This document shows positions 26,262 to 34,716 of a DNA stretch of 60,121 nucleotides, in pieces; position 1 is the first letter of the stretch, and each line of letters opens with the position of its first letter. The position numbers were made by a program, and so were the translations under genes. The DNA lies in contig NZ_CAMFJF010000022.1 in NCBI RefSeq assembly GCF_945956895.1, positions 1 to 60,121 of the forward strand. Direction: 5' to 3'. The DNA is from an uncultured Allobosea sp. Its GTDB lineage: Bacteria; Pseudomonadota; Alphaproteobacteria; Rhizobiales; Beijerinckiaceae. The notes beneath the pieces were generated by a model. The model ran no database searches. It was given only the letters and a program-made list of their open reading frames with translations, and had not been told where the DNA came from.

Positions 26262-27635
26262 ATGCTCTTCAATTCCTTCGCCTTCCTGCTCGCCTTCCTG
26301 CCGCTTGCGCTCGCCCTTCACTGGGCGGCGGAGCGCTTCGCGCCGCGCCTGAGGCTGCCGGTGCTGGTGGCGCTGTCCTTCGCCTTCTACGGCTACTGGG
26401 ACTGGCGCTTCCTGCCGCTATTGGCGCTCTCGATCGGGCTGAACTGGCTGATTGCCGAGGCCTTCCAGAAGACGAAGTCGGGCGTGCTGATCACGCTCGC
26501 GATCGCCCTGAATCTCGCCGTGCTCGCGGTGTTCAAATACTTCAACTTCTTCATCGATCTCGCCGGAATGATTCCCGGATTGCCGGCACCGAAATTCGAC
26601 ATCGCGCTACCGCTCGGCATCTCCTTCTTCACCTTCCACCACATCATGTACCTGACGGATCTCCGGCGCGGGCAGGCGCCGCGCTATGATCTCGTCCGCT
26701 ACGCGCTCTACATCGCCTTCTTCCCGCAGGTGCTCGCCGGCCCGCTGGTGCGCTGGCGCGAGATCATGCACCAGCTCGACGAGCGGCCCTATCAGCGCCC
26801 GGACGCGGCCGAGCGGATCGCGCGCGGCCTGCTGCTGCTGACATTCGGCCTCGCCAAGAAGGTGCTGATCGGCGATCCCCTGGCCGAATACGCCAACCCG
26901 GTCTTCGCGGCGGCCGCGGCGGGCAAGGTCATCGGCCTCATGGAAGCCTGGCAGGCGACGCTGGCCTTCACCTTCCAGATCTATTTCGACTTCTCCGGCT
27001 ATACCGATATGGCGCTGGGCCTCGCCCTGCTCTTCGGCATCGTGCTGCCGCAGAACTTCGAAGCGCCCTATCGCTCGCTCTCGATCCAGGATTTCTGGCG
27101 GCGCTGGCACATGACGCTGTCGCGCTTCCTGCGCGACTACCTCTACATTCCGCTCGGCGGCTCCCGCAGCGGCCTGCCGACCCAGGTCTGGGCCCTGTTC
27201 GGCACGATGGCGCTGGGCGGGCTCTGGCACGGCGCCGGCCTCACCTTCGTCGCCTGGGGCATCGCCCACGGGCTGGCGCTGATCGTCGCCCTGTTCTGGC
27301 GCCGCGCCGGCCTGCCGATGCCGGCGGTTCTCGGCTGGTGCCTCACCTTCCTGTTCGTGGTCCTGTGCTGGGTGCTGTTCCGGGCCACGAATTTCCAGGC
27401 TGCGCTCGCGATCTACAAGGGCCTGTTCGGCTTCGGCCCGATCGGCACCGGCTTCAAATGGCGCGCCCTGCTGCCGGCCGCAGCCTTCGCCATCATCGGC
27501 CCCACCGCCTGGAACCTCGTCCACAAATTGCCGCCCGCCCGCTGGCTCGCGATCCTGGCGGGACTCCTGTTCGTCATCATCCTGCTGAAGATCGGCGAAG
27601 ACGCCAATTATGAATTCATCTACTTCCAGTTCTGA
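26262..27635 (+). CDS. MBOAT-family membrane O-acyltransferase (AlgI/DltB-like)
   Basis: A 457-residue polytopic inner-membrane protein with about ten to twelve helices. It carries the family signature: the SIQDFWRRWHMTLSRFLRDY block and the near-invariant catalytic His323 in GGLWHGAGLTF. Members such as AlgI and DltB move acyl groups across the membrane to extracellular polysaccharide or lipoteichoic acid. The next gene overlaps its end by 26 bases and encodes an SGNH-like partner, which in AlgI/AlgJ/AlgX-type systems completes the transfer. The acceptor polymer is unknown. Confidence 0.9.
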   Translation: MLFNSFAFLLAFLPLALALHWAAERFAPRLRLPVLVALSFAFYGYWDWRFLPLLALSIGLNWLIAEAFQKTKSGVLITLAIALNLAVLAVFKYFNFFIDLAGMIPGLPAPKFDIALPLGISFFTFHHIMYLTDLRRGQAPRYDLVRYALYIAFFPQVLAGPLVRWREIMHQLDERPYQRPDAAERIARGLLLLTFGLAKKVLIGDPLAEYANPVFAAAAAGKVIGLMEAWQATLAFTFQIYFDFSGYTDMALGLALLFGIVLPQNFEAPYRSLSIQDFWRRWHMTLSRFLRDYLYIPLGGSRSGLPTQVWALFGTMALGGLWHGAGLTFVAWGIAHGLALIVALFWRRAGLPMPAVLGWCLTFLFVVLCWVLFRATNFQAALAIYKGLFGFGPIGTGFKWRALLPAAAFAIIGPTAWNLVHKLPPARWLAILAGLLFVIILLKIGEDANYEFIYFQF

Positions 27636-28632
27636 GCTGGCCGCTCGGGCGGCGAAGTGGACGGGTTTCACCGGCACCTTCCTGAGCGCGGCGGTGCTGA
27701 TCGCGGCCGCCTTCCTTGCAGCCGCCTTCCTGATCGACCCCTATGATTCCGGCCGCTCGCCGCTGAAGCTGAAGGAGGGCGTGCGCCCGCAGGGGCCGCG
27801 GACGGCGCTCGCGAGCCGCGGCCGCGATCCCAGCTTCACCGGCGCCATCTTCGGTAATTCGCATATCCAGCTGATCTCGCCGGAGCAGTTGCGCGTCAGG
27901 ACCAGCATTCCCTTCGTCTCGCTGATCGCGCCGGCCACCATGCCGAAGGAGGTGTTCGCGACGATCGACTGGTTCCTGCGCCACCATCGGAAGGCGCCGC
28001 CGAAGGCGATCATCGTCGGCATCGACAATTACTGGTGCACCGCCAATCCCGCACTGCCGAACGAGAAGCCCTTCCCCTTCTGGCTCTTGAGCCGCAGCCT
28101 GTCCGACTATGTCGGCGGGCTGATGCGTTTCGACCTGCTGGAGGAACTGCCGCGCCGCATCTCCTACCTGACCTCGCGCAAGGCCGAGCGGGCCCGCCCG
28201 GACGGCTATTGGGACTACGAATCGAACTATGGCGTGCAGGGCTACGGCACCAATCCCGAGATCATCGCCAGGCTGGAAAAGCCGCTCGAGGCTGGCGGCG
28301 GCAATATCGATGGCCCCTTCCCGGCCGCAACAGGACTGGAGGCGCTGATGAAAACGGCTCCGGCCGAGACCGCGCTGATTCTCCTGCGCCCGCCGGTCTA
28401 TGTCACCGCCCTGTCGAAGCCCGGCACGCGCGATGCAGCCGCCGACGCCGCCTGTCGCAAGGCTTTCGCCGATCTGGCGGCCCGGCGCCCGCGCACGGCA
28501 CTCGTCGATTGGCGAGTCGACCGGCCCGAACTGCGCGACTCCAGCCTCTTCTTCGACCATAGTCACTATCGCCAGCCGATCGCCCGATTGGTCGAAGCCG
28601 ACATCGCTGACGCCATCAGCAAGCTCGACTGA
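27610..28632 (+). CDS. Membrane-anchored SGNH-like protein, partner of the MBOAT acyltransferase
   Basis: A 340-residue protein with one N-terminal membrane helix (residues about 22-42) and a large periplasmic domain. IFGNSHIQL (Ser84) resembles the SGNH block I nucleophile and FFDHSHYR near residue 316 supplies the Asp-x-x-His pair, as in AlgX/DltD-type acyltransferases. It overlaps the MBOAT gene by 26 bases, so joint synthesis is expected. The proposed role is the final acetyl (or other acyl) transfer to an exported glycan. No named family was recognised; the assignment rests on the motifs and context. Confidence 0.65.
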   Translation: MNSSTSSSELAARAAKWTGFTGTFLSAAVLIAAAFLAAAFLIDPYDSGRSPLKLKEGVRPQGPRTALASRGRDPSFTGAIFGNSHIQLISPEQLRVRTSIPFVSLIAPATMPKEVFATIDWFLRHHRKAPPKAIIVGIDNYWCTANPALPNEKPFPFWLLSRSLSDYVGGLMRFDLLEELPRRISYLTSRKAERARPDGYWDYESNYGVQGYGTNPEIIARLEKPLEAGGGNIDGPFPAATGLEALMKTAPAETALILLRPPVYVTALSKPGTRDAAADAACRKAFADLAARRPRTALVDWRVDRPELRDSSLFFDHSHYRQPIARLVEADIADAISKLD

Positions 28633-28713
28633 CCCCAAAACCGCTCGAATCCGTCAGAAACAGGGGCTGAAACACCTCTTTTCACGAAGCCGTTGAAGCC
28701 CTGTCGGAAGCGA

Positions 28714-28742
28714 TTGTTCCGCTTGAAACGGATCGCTATAAG
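28714..28742 (+). promoter_or_regulatory. Candidate sigma-70-type promoter for dksA
   Basis: TTGTTC (28714-28719), a 17-base spacer and TATAAG (28737-28742) lie about 70 bases before the dksA start. It is the best hexamer pair in this intergenic region. Confidence 0.5.
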
Positions 28743-28813
28743 GGCGCCAAATCGGCCCACCTTCCGCGGCACAGCCGATGGGTGCGTGAGTCGACAACTG
28801 AGAGAGCGCGCCC

Positions 28814-29236
28814 ATGTCGAAGCAGATCATCCTCGAGGCGGATTACAAACCGAGCGATGACGAGCCGTTCATGAACGACCGTCAACGCGAATATTTCCGC
28901 GGCAAACTCCTCGCCTGGAAGGACGAGATCCTGCGGGAGGCCAAGGAGACCCTGGTTACCTTGCAGAAGGAGAGCGAGAATCACCCGGACATCGCCGACC
29001 GGGCCTCCTCCGAAACCGATCGCGCCATCGAATTGCGCGCCCGCGACCGGCAACGCAAGCTGATCGCCAAGATCGACGCCGCCATCGCCCGGATCGACGA
29101 CGCCTCCTACGGCTATTGCGAGGAAACCGGTGAGCCGATCTCGCTGAAGCGCCTCGAAGCCCGCCCGATCGCGACGCTCTCGCTGGAGGCGCAGGAGCGC
29201 CACGAGCGCAACGAGCGCGTCTTCCGCGACGATTGA
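28814..29236 (+). CDS. dksA: RNA polymerase-binding transcription factor DksA
   Basis: A 140-residue secondary-channel regulator that works with ppGpp on rRNA and amino-acid promoters. The coiled-coil domain (residues about 20-95) includes the acidic tip IADRASSETDR. The globular end reads YGYCEETGEPISLKRLEARP, retaining only one (Cys102) of the four zinc-finger cysteines of E. coli DksA; the others are Thr105 and non-Cys residues near 123-126. Loss of the cysteines is usual in rhizobial DksA, which keeps the fold without zinc. A strong terminator follows. Confidence 0.92.
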   Translation: MSKQIILEADYKPSDDEPFMNDRQREYFRGKLLAWKDEILREAKETLVTLQKESENHPDIADRASSETDRAIELRARDRQRKLIAKIDAAIARIDDASYGYCEETGEPISLKRLEARPIATLSLEAQERHERNERVFRDD

Positions 29237-29263
29237 GCGGCCGCAAACCAACCAGCTTTCTCG

Positions 29264-29297
29264 AAAGGCCCCGCGTCGAAAGGCGCGGGGCCTTTTT
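29264..29297 (+). terminator. Rho-independent terminator of dksA
   Basis: The 10-bp stem AGGCCCCGCG / CGCGGGGCCT (29266-29293) has an 8-base loop and is followed by a run of five T (29293-29297). It lies 30 bases after the dksA stop. Confidence 0.9.
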
Positions 29298-29366
29298 GCG
29301 TGAAGGGCCCTGCCTCGATGGAAATTTTCGTCGGGGCGCTGCTTGCCCTAGATCGGTTTTCGTCCC

Positions 29367-29491
29367 GACTGAACCGTCATTGCGAGGAGCGAAGTGACGA
29401 AGCAATCCAGGGGGGACTGGGCTGGAGGGTTCAACCCAGTCCCCCCTGGATTGCTTCGCTGCGCTCGCAATGACGGCCTGACGGTTCAGTC
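29367..29491. repeat. Nested inverted repeat: CGTCATTGCGAGG element inside GACTGAACCGTC arms
   Basis: Outer arms GACTGAACCGTC (29367-29378) and GACGGTTCAGTC (29480-29491) are exact complements. Inside lies a near-perfect hairpin in which AAGCAATCCAGGGGGGACTG pairs with CAGTCCCCCCTGGATTGCTT around a short loop. The inner element is the same family as 5906-6004. The region 29298-29547 otherwise holds no gene. Confidence 0.85.
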
Positions 29492-29547
29492 AGGTCGAAA
29501 ATTGCTCTAGCCTGTGGCCACTGCTGCCAAGCAAGGGGAAATGCCGC

Positions 29548-29940
29548 ATGGACCGTTTCGCCGGCGGATGCCGCTGCGGCGACCTCCGGGTCGTGGCATC
29601 GGGGCGCCCTTACCGGGTCGGCATTTGCCATTGCCTCGACTGCCGCAAGCATCACGGCGCCCTCTTCCACGCCTCGGCAATCTTCCCGCAGGATGCGGTG
29701 ACGATCGCCGGCGAGGCCCGCGGCTACGACGGACGCTTCTTCTGTCCGCGCTGCGGCTCTCCGGTCTTCGGGCGCTCCGGCGACGAGATCGAGGTCAACC
29801 TCGGCTCCCTGGATGCGCCGGATCAGTTGGTGCCGACCTATGAGCTCTGGACCGTCAGGCGCGAAGCCTGGCTGCCGCCCTTTCCGCTGGAGAGGCGATA
29901 CGAGCGCGACCGCACCGCCACCGGCCGCTTCGAAGAATAG
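29548..29940 (+). CDS. GFA-family (CENP-V/GFA zinc domain) protein
   Basis: A 130-residue protein with the complete GFA zinc pattern: GCRCGDLR (Cys8, Cys10), ICHCLDCRKHHGALF (Cys27, Cys29, Cys32) and FFCPRCGSPVF (Cys66, Cys69), about seven Cys binding two zinc ions. GFA is named after a formaldehyde-glutathione condensing enzyme, but most members have no proven activity. AAGGGGA precedes the ATG. Cytosolic and monocistronic. Confidence 0.88.
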   Translation: MDRFAGGCRCGDLRVVASGRPYRVGICHCLDCRKHHGALFHASAIFPQDAVTIAGEARGYDGRFFCPRCGSPVFGRSGDEIEVNLGSLDAPDQLVPTYELWTVRREAWLPPFPLERRYERDRTATGRFEE

Positions 29941-29984
29941 CGGAAAGGGACGAACCGAGGCGCGCGACGAAAGCCGCGCTCCTT

Positions 29985-31217
29985 TCAGTGCCCGCTGAAG
30001 ACCAGGGACTGCACCGGCAGAACCAGCGCCTGGATGCGCAGCAGCATGGCATGCACCAACCCGGTCGCATCGACGGCGTGAAGCGCGATACGTCGCAGCG
30101 TGCCGGTTTCCTTCGCGACGATGACGTCGTGGTTGCTGCTATAGGCATTGGCGATGCAGCTGCTGCCGGGCGTCACGCCATCGAGTCCGCCCTGGTAGAG
30201 CGGTTCCAGGAAAGTCAGGATGGTGCCGGGCCGGACCACCTGCTGCGCATCGACCAATTGCTCTCCGCTCCTGACCTGCCCCGCGGCAATGAAATCCTGC
30301 ACGCCTGTCACCACCATCGGAATGATCACCCAGGGCTTCGAGATGCAGGTGACTTCGGCGACCATGCCGACCTTCATGACCTGCGCTTCGATCTGGTTGA
30401 AACCGGCCTGAAGCCTGCCCCGCCCCGCTTCTTCCGGAATGAGGGTTCCGGCGGGGCGCATGAACGGATTGACGATGTCGCCGACCCGCAGCGTGAACTG
30501 CTCCACCCGCCCGGTGAAGCCAGCCCGCACCACCGTCTTCTGCAATTCAGCCTCGGCCTGAGCGAGCGCGGCCTCGGCGCTGGCGCGCTGGGCAGGAAGC
30601 AGCGTAGCGATCTGGGCTTGGTCCGTGTCTCTCGCAGCCGTGGCCGAAAGGACGGCGGCTTCACGCCCCGCGACGAGATTCTCGAGCCGCTCGATCTCGC
30701 GAGCAGCCACGACTGCATCGTTACGCCGCTGCAACTCGGTCTTGGTCCGCAATTCATCTTGGGCCTGTTGCAGGGAGCTCCTGGCTTCCTGAATCTTGCC
30801 CTCGTTGGCGAGGATATCCGTCTTCGCGACCACGAGCGCGGCATCCGCCTCGGCGATCTTGCGGCGCGCCGTTTCGACGGCCGCGGCCTGGGTCTTGTTG
30901 TCCAGGGTGAAGAGCACGTCGCCCTTGGCGACCGCCTGGCTGAGACCGACATGCACCTCGGCGACGCGGCCATTGACCTCCGGAATGATCGGCACCGTCC
31001 GGAAGAAGACGGTCGCATTCGTCGTCGAAGGGTGATTGTAGAAGATCACCGTGATCAGGGCGATCGTCAGCATGGCGCAGGTCACGATGCCCCAGCGCAG
31101 CTCGAACCAGACCGAGAAGAGCGTGATCTCGCGGCCGAAACGTTTGCCCTGCACGAAACGGCGATAGAGATAGTCTGGAAGAATCGTCAGCAGGGAGCAG
31201 ATGAGGAGCTCAAGCAT
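29985..31217 (-). CDS. HlyD-family membrane-fusion protein (YibH-like)
   Basis: A 410-residue inner-membrane protein with an N-terminal membrane region (one helix near 1-18 and one near 46-62), then a lipoyl half-domain (IIPEVNGRVAEVHVGLSQAV), a coiled-coil hairpin (about residues 115-215) and a second lipoyl half with VRAGFTGRVEQFTLRVGDIV. Its start overlaps the upstream small membrane protein gene by eight bases. The pair resembles E. coli YibH-YibI. Such proteins bridge exporters to the periplasm, yet no transporter is adjacent. Confidence 0.82.
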   Translation of the reverse strand: MLELLICSLLTILPDYLYRRFVQGKRFGREITLFSVWFELRWGIVTCAMLTIALITVIFYNHPSTTNATVFFRTVPIIPEVNGRVAEVHVGLSQAVAKGDVLFTLDNKTQAAAVETARRKIAEADAALVVAKTDILANEGKIQEARSSLQQAQDELRTKTELQRRNDAVVAAREIERLENLVAGREAAVLSATAARDTDQAQIATLLPAQRASAEAALAQAEAELQKTVVRAGFTGRVEQFTLRVGDIVNPFMRPAGTLIPEEAGRGRLQAGFNQIEAQVMKVGMVAEVTCISKPWVIIPMVVTGVQDFIAAGQVRSGEQLVDAQQVVRPGTILTFLEPLYQGGLDGVTPGSSCIANAYSSNHDVIVAKETGTLRRIALHAVDATGLVHAMLLRIQALVLPVQSLVFSGH

Positions 31218-31686
31218 TGCCCTTCTCCTCGGTGCTGGCGACGTTGCCGAGGGCGGCCGGCGGGCTCTCCGGCGACGCCTTGACCGGCGTCACGACCGCC
31301 GCCTCCGCTGCTGGAGTACCCGTGTCCTGGCTCTCATCCGGCGCCTTGCCCGCAATCGTCTCCAAAGCGCTCGCCATCCGGCCGAACGTTCCGGAAAAAT
31401 CGGGAAGGTCGATCAGCGCGAGCAGGAGCCCGGCCACCCAGAACAAATGGATATGTGTAAACAGGGCAAGCAGCCCGAGCACCGCCACGATCTCGAACTG
31501 GAGCTTGTGCGCCCTGTGCGCCATGCGCTCGGGCAAGGTGTGCAGGCGCAGGAAGAGCAGGCCGACGCCCAGCACCGCCCCGACGAGGGTGATGCCGGCG
31601 ATGATCAACAGATAGTCGGTTTCGCCGGGCGCGGTGATGAACGACGGGAGCATATGCGGAGCGGCGGGGTGAACGGCTGCCGTCAT
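31210..31686 (-). CDS. Inner-membrane protein paired with HlyD (YibI-like)
   Basis: A 158-residue protein with three predicted helices (about residues 24-46, 65-80, 80-95) and a hydrophilic Pro/Ala/Glu-rich C-terminal tail of about 50 residues. Its stop lies inside the start of the HlyD gene, so the two are coupled. The arrangement of a short multi-helix protein before a membrane-anchored HlyD protein recurs in proteobacteria, but the function of the pair is unknown. The next 380 bases upstream hold no gene. Confidence 0.65.
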   Translation of the reverse strand: MTAAVHPAAPHMLPSFITAPGETDYLLIIAGITLVGAVLGVGLLFLRLHTLPERMAHRAHKLQFEIVAVLGLLALFTHIHLFWVAGLLLALIDLPDFSGTFGRMASALETIAGKAPDESQDTGTPAAEAAVVTPVKASPESPPAALGNVASTEEKGNA

Positions 31687-31897
31687 GACGGTACTCCTCT
31701 CGCCGGAGGCATAGTCAAAGCTGCTGCACCGCTACGATCGCATCTCGTCGCCGCCTCGGTACGCCGCTATGACAGCGGAAGGATGCCCTTGGGTCAACAT
31801 GCTTCGCATTGCCGTTGCATGGAACAGGCAATGCCGAGGCCTGTCCACGATCTGGAGCGCATATCCCGACAGAAACAGCCTCTCTAAGGAGCCATGG

Positions 31898-31928
31898 AAA
31901 GCCCCGCGTCGGGAGAACGCGGGGCTTC
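31898..31928. terminator. Hairpin in the gap after flgH, probable terminator
   Basis: The stem AAGCCCCGCG / CGCGGGGCTT is perfect over 10 bp with a 9-base loop (31899-31927). On the minus strand it is followed by a short TTTCC run, and it lies about 145 bases past the flgH stop, so it may end the leftward flagellar operon. The rest of 31687-32070 shows no gene. Confidence 0.55.
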
Positions 31929-32070
31929 TGGCCGCCGACCTCATAAGCTTGGGGAGCGTGGCGGGCGGCCGGGATGGTGGCGGCTCGGGAGAGACCGCCG
32001 CCCGTCCGGCGCGGAGACAAGGGGGAGCGTTCCGCGCCGTCCGGGATTTCGTGGAAACCGTTCGTGCAAG

Positions 32071-32823
32071 TCAGAAGGGCAGCAGGATATCCATCACCTG
32101 CTGACCGTAGCGCGGCTGCTGGACATCGGTGATCTGGCCGCGGCCGCCATAGGCGATGCGGGCCTGGGCGATCTTGGTCGAGTCGATGGTATTGTCGGAC
32201 TCGATATCCTCGGGCCGGATCACGCCGGCCACGATCAGCTCGCGGATCTCGAAATTGACGCGGATCTCCTGCTTGCCTTCGATCACGAGGTTGCCGTTGG
32301 GCAGGTTCTGCGTGACGACCGCTGCGACATTGGTCGCGAGCGTCTCGGAGCGGTTGACCGAGCCCGCTCCCTCACTGGAGGAATCGGAGTCGAGCTTCAG
32401 CAGCGACGAGGCCTTGGCGCCGTCGGGCAGGAATTTGTCGAGCTTGTTCTCGTAGCCGAACGTGTTGTCGGCGCCGAAATCCTCGCCATTCTTGCGGCTG
32501 CGCTTGGTCGTGTTGTTGAGCTGGGCCTTGTCGGTGACCTTGACCTTGACGGTGACGAGGTCGCCGACATTGCGGGCGCGCTGATCCTTGAAGAAGGCGC
32601 GCGAGCCGGTGCGCCAGAGCGAGTTCGGCGCGTAGGAAGCGTGGGCCACCTCCGGCATCGGCATCTGCACGGGCTTGTAGCCCTTGGCGGCTGTCGGGTC
32701 CTCGACCGGCGACAGCGTCGGCGCCTGGCCGACATTGGCGAGGCGGTCGCCGATGCCGCAGGCGCCGAGCGAGGCGGTCAGCAGCAGGAGCCCGGAAAGC
32801 TTGGCGAGACGATTGGCGTACAT
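32071..32823 (-). CDS. flgH: Flagellar L-ring protein FlgH
   Basis: A 250-residue outer-membrane lipoprotein that builds the L ring of the basal body. ATG 32823 gives a lipoprotein signal ending in the lipobox LGAC (Cys about 22). The body contains SLWRTGSRAFFKDQRARNVGD and VTVKVKVTDKAQLNNTTKRS, and the C-terminal NGNLVIEGKQEIRVNFEIREL typical of FlgH. It is the last gene of flgF-flgG-flgA-flgH, 18 bases after flgA. Confidence 0.95.
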   Translation of the reverse strand: MYANRLAKLSGLLLLTASLGACGIGDRLANVGQAPTLSPVEDPTAAKGYKPVQMPMPEVAHASYAPNSLWRTGSRAFFKDQRARNVGDLVTVKVKVTDKAQLNNTTKRSRKNGEDFGADNTFGYENKLDKFLPDGAKASSLLKLDSDSSSEGAGSVNRSETLATNVAAVVTQNLPNGNLVIEGKQEIRVNFEIRELIVAGVIRPEDIESDNTIDSTKIAQARIAYGGRGQITDVQQPRYGQQVMDILLPF

Positions 32824-32841
32824 GGCGGTTTCCACGAAACT

Positions 32842-33888
32842 TTACTGAGCGCTGGCGACGCGGCCGGCGGCGGAAGGCTGGACGGAGACCCGCCCCGGCC
32901 CGCTGACCTTGCCTTGCAGCACGCGCTTCGACTGGGGATTGGTGACGGAGACGACATCGCCCATCGCACCGGCCTCGTTGGCCTTGCCGCGCAGCGTGAT
33001 CAGCAGGCCCGGCGCCTCGTAGACGATGGTGACGAGATCGCCCTTGCCGACGATCTCCTCGCGCTGGACATCGCCGCCGCGCAGCGGCACGCCCGCGAGC
33101 AAGGCACGGCGCGCAACCTTGTCGATGGCAGCGCGCACATCGCCGATGACTTCGCTACCCTGCCCGTCGCGCGGGCGACGCTCGATGACGACATCGTCCT
33201 TGCCGAGGGTCTCGCCGCGGGCGATCAGGCGCTTGGGCACCACGACCTCCATGGTCTCGACGAGCTGGCCGGAAATGCGCAGCGGCTTCAGGCGCATCGC
33301 GGTGCTGCCGGGAACGGTGAGCCGGGCCTGCAGGCGCCGCGAGCGGGCGTCGAAGGAAAGGTCGACCACGGAGACATCGCCAGTCAGCTCGGGCTCGACC
33401 GCGACGCTCGGCGCCCCACCATCGATCGACAGCGCGAAGATGCGGGCATCGACACCGAAGCGCTCCTGCAAACCGGTCTTCACGGCGGCTTCGAGGTCCA
33501 TGGCCGTGACGCGACGGGCCGCGCGGGTCACGACAACCTGGGCGAAGCCCTGGCTCAGAATCTCGCCGGCGTCGCGGACGATGCCGGCCGTGCGGGCCGC
33601 CTCGATGATCCGGGCGACCTGGATGGTGCCGGTCTCGCCCAGCGCCGGCGCCCGGAAGGCGGCGATCGCGGCAGCCTCGCCGGAAAGGCCGGGAATGAGG
33701 TCGCCGAAGGTCACGAGATCGCGCGCGAGATTGATCTCGGGGCGCAGTTGCAGCCTGGACGGCAGCGCAGCCGCTGCGGGAGCCGCGACGGCGGAGGCGA
33801 CCGCGACCGGCGTGGGTTGGACATGCTGCGGCGCGGCCAGGGCGGCGGTGCCGGAGAGAGCCAGGGCGATCAGGGACAGGCGGATCAT
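32842..33888 (-). CDS. flgA: Flagellar basal body P-ring formation protein FlgA
   Basis: A 348-residue periplasmic chaperone with a signal peptide (MIRLSLIALALSGTAALA). The C-terminal SAF-like domain contains VVVPKRLIARGETLGKDDV and the closing VSVTNPQSKRVLQGKVSGPG block common to FlgA. The N-terminal 90 residues are an Ala/Pro-rich extension, making it longer than enteric FlgA (about 220). It assists polymerisation of the P ring. Sits between flgG (15-base gap) and flgH. Confidence 0.93.
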   Translation of the reverse strand: MIRLSLIALALSGTAALAAPQHVQPTPVAVASAVAAPAAAALPSRLQLRPEINLARDLVTFGDLIPGLSGEAAAIAAFRAPALGETGTIQVARIIEAARTAGIVRDAGEILSQGFAQVVVTRAARRVTAMDLEAAVKTGLQERFGVDARIFALSIDGGAPSVAVEPELTGDVSVVDLSFDARSRRLQARLTVPGSTAMRLKPLRISGQLVETMEVVVPKRLIARGETLGKDDVVIERRPRDGQGSEVIGDVRAAIDKVARRALLAGVPLRGGDVQREEIVGKGDLVTIVYEAPGLLITLRGKANEAGAMGDVVSVTNPQSKRVLQGKVSGPGRVSVQPSAAGRVASAQ

Positions 33889-33903
33889 GATGCGGATCCC
33901 CCC

Positions 33904-34695
33904 TTAGCCGCGGAACATCTGGGTCGTCGCCGACATCATCTGGTCGGCGGCGGTGATGACCTTGGAGTTCATTTCGTAGGCGCGCTGCGCCGCGATCAGC
34001 GAGGAGAGCTCGGTGACGGCCTGCACATTGCCTTCTTCGAGGTAGTTCTGCTGCAGCGTGCCGAAGCCCTCGCCGCCGCCGAAGCCGTCGATCGGCTGCC
34101 CCGAGGCGGCCGTCTCGATGTAGAGGTTGTCGCCGATCGACTCGAGGCCGACCTTGTTGACGAAGCGCACGAGCTGGATCTGGCCGAGCTGCTGCGGCGC
34201 CGTCTGCCCCGGCAGCATCGCCTCGACGATGCCCTGCGCGTTGATGCTGACGCTGGAGGCGTTGTTCGGCACGGTGATGCCGGGCTCGACCTGGTAGCCG
34301 TCGCGGGTGACGAGCTGGCCCTGCGCATCGAGGTCGAAGGAGCCGTCGCGGCTATAGGTGGTGCGGCCGTCCGGCATGCGGATGCGGAAGAAGCCCTCGC
34401 CGCGGATGGCGAGGTCGTAGGGCTTTTCCGTCGGGCTGATATTGCCCTGCGTCATGACGCGGCCGGTCGAGACCGTCTTGACGCCGGAACCGATGAAGGT
34501 GCCGGCCGGGGCCTGGGTGTTCTGGTCCGAAGTCGCCGAGCCGGCGCGGCGGAAGTTCTCGTAGAGCAGATCCTGGAAATGGACCTGCTGGCGCTTGTAG
34601 CCGGTGGTCCGGACGTTGGCGATGTTGTTGGAGATGACCTGGACGTTCATCTCCTGGGCCATCATGCCGGTCGCGGCTGTCTGCATGGCGCGCAT
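33904..34695 (-). CDS. flgG: Flagellar distal rod protein FlgG
   Basis: A 263-residue rod protein of standard length. The N-terminal MRAMQTAATGMMAQEMNVQV-ISNNIANVRTTGYKRQQVHFQDL is the axial-protein signature, and the C-terminal EEGNVQAVTELSSLIAAQRA matches the partner helix. It is exported by the flagellar type III machine without a cleaved signal and forms the distal rod through the L and P rings. Confidence 0.97.
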   Translation of the reverse strand: MRAMQTAATGMMAQEMNVQVISNNIANVRTTGYKRQQVHFQDLLYENFRRAGSATSDQNTQAPAGTFIGSGVKTVSTGRVMTQGNISPTEKPYDLAIRGEGFFRIRMPDGRTTYSRDGSFDLDAQGQLVTRDGYQVEPGITVPNNASSVSINAQGIVEAMLPGQTAPQQLGQIQLVRFVNKVGLESIGDNLYIETAASGQPIDGFGGGEGFGTLQQNYLEEGNVQAVTELSSLIAAQRAYEMNSKVITAADQMMSATTQMFRG

Positions 34696-34716
34696 GATGC
34701 GTGCTCCTTTCCGCTA

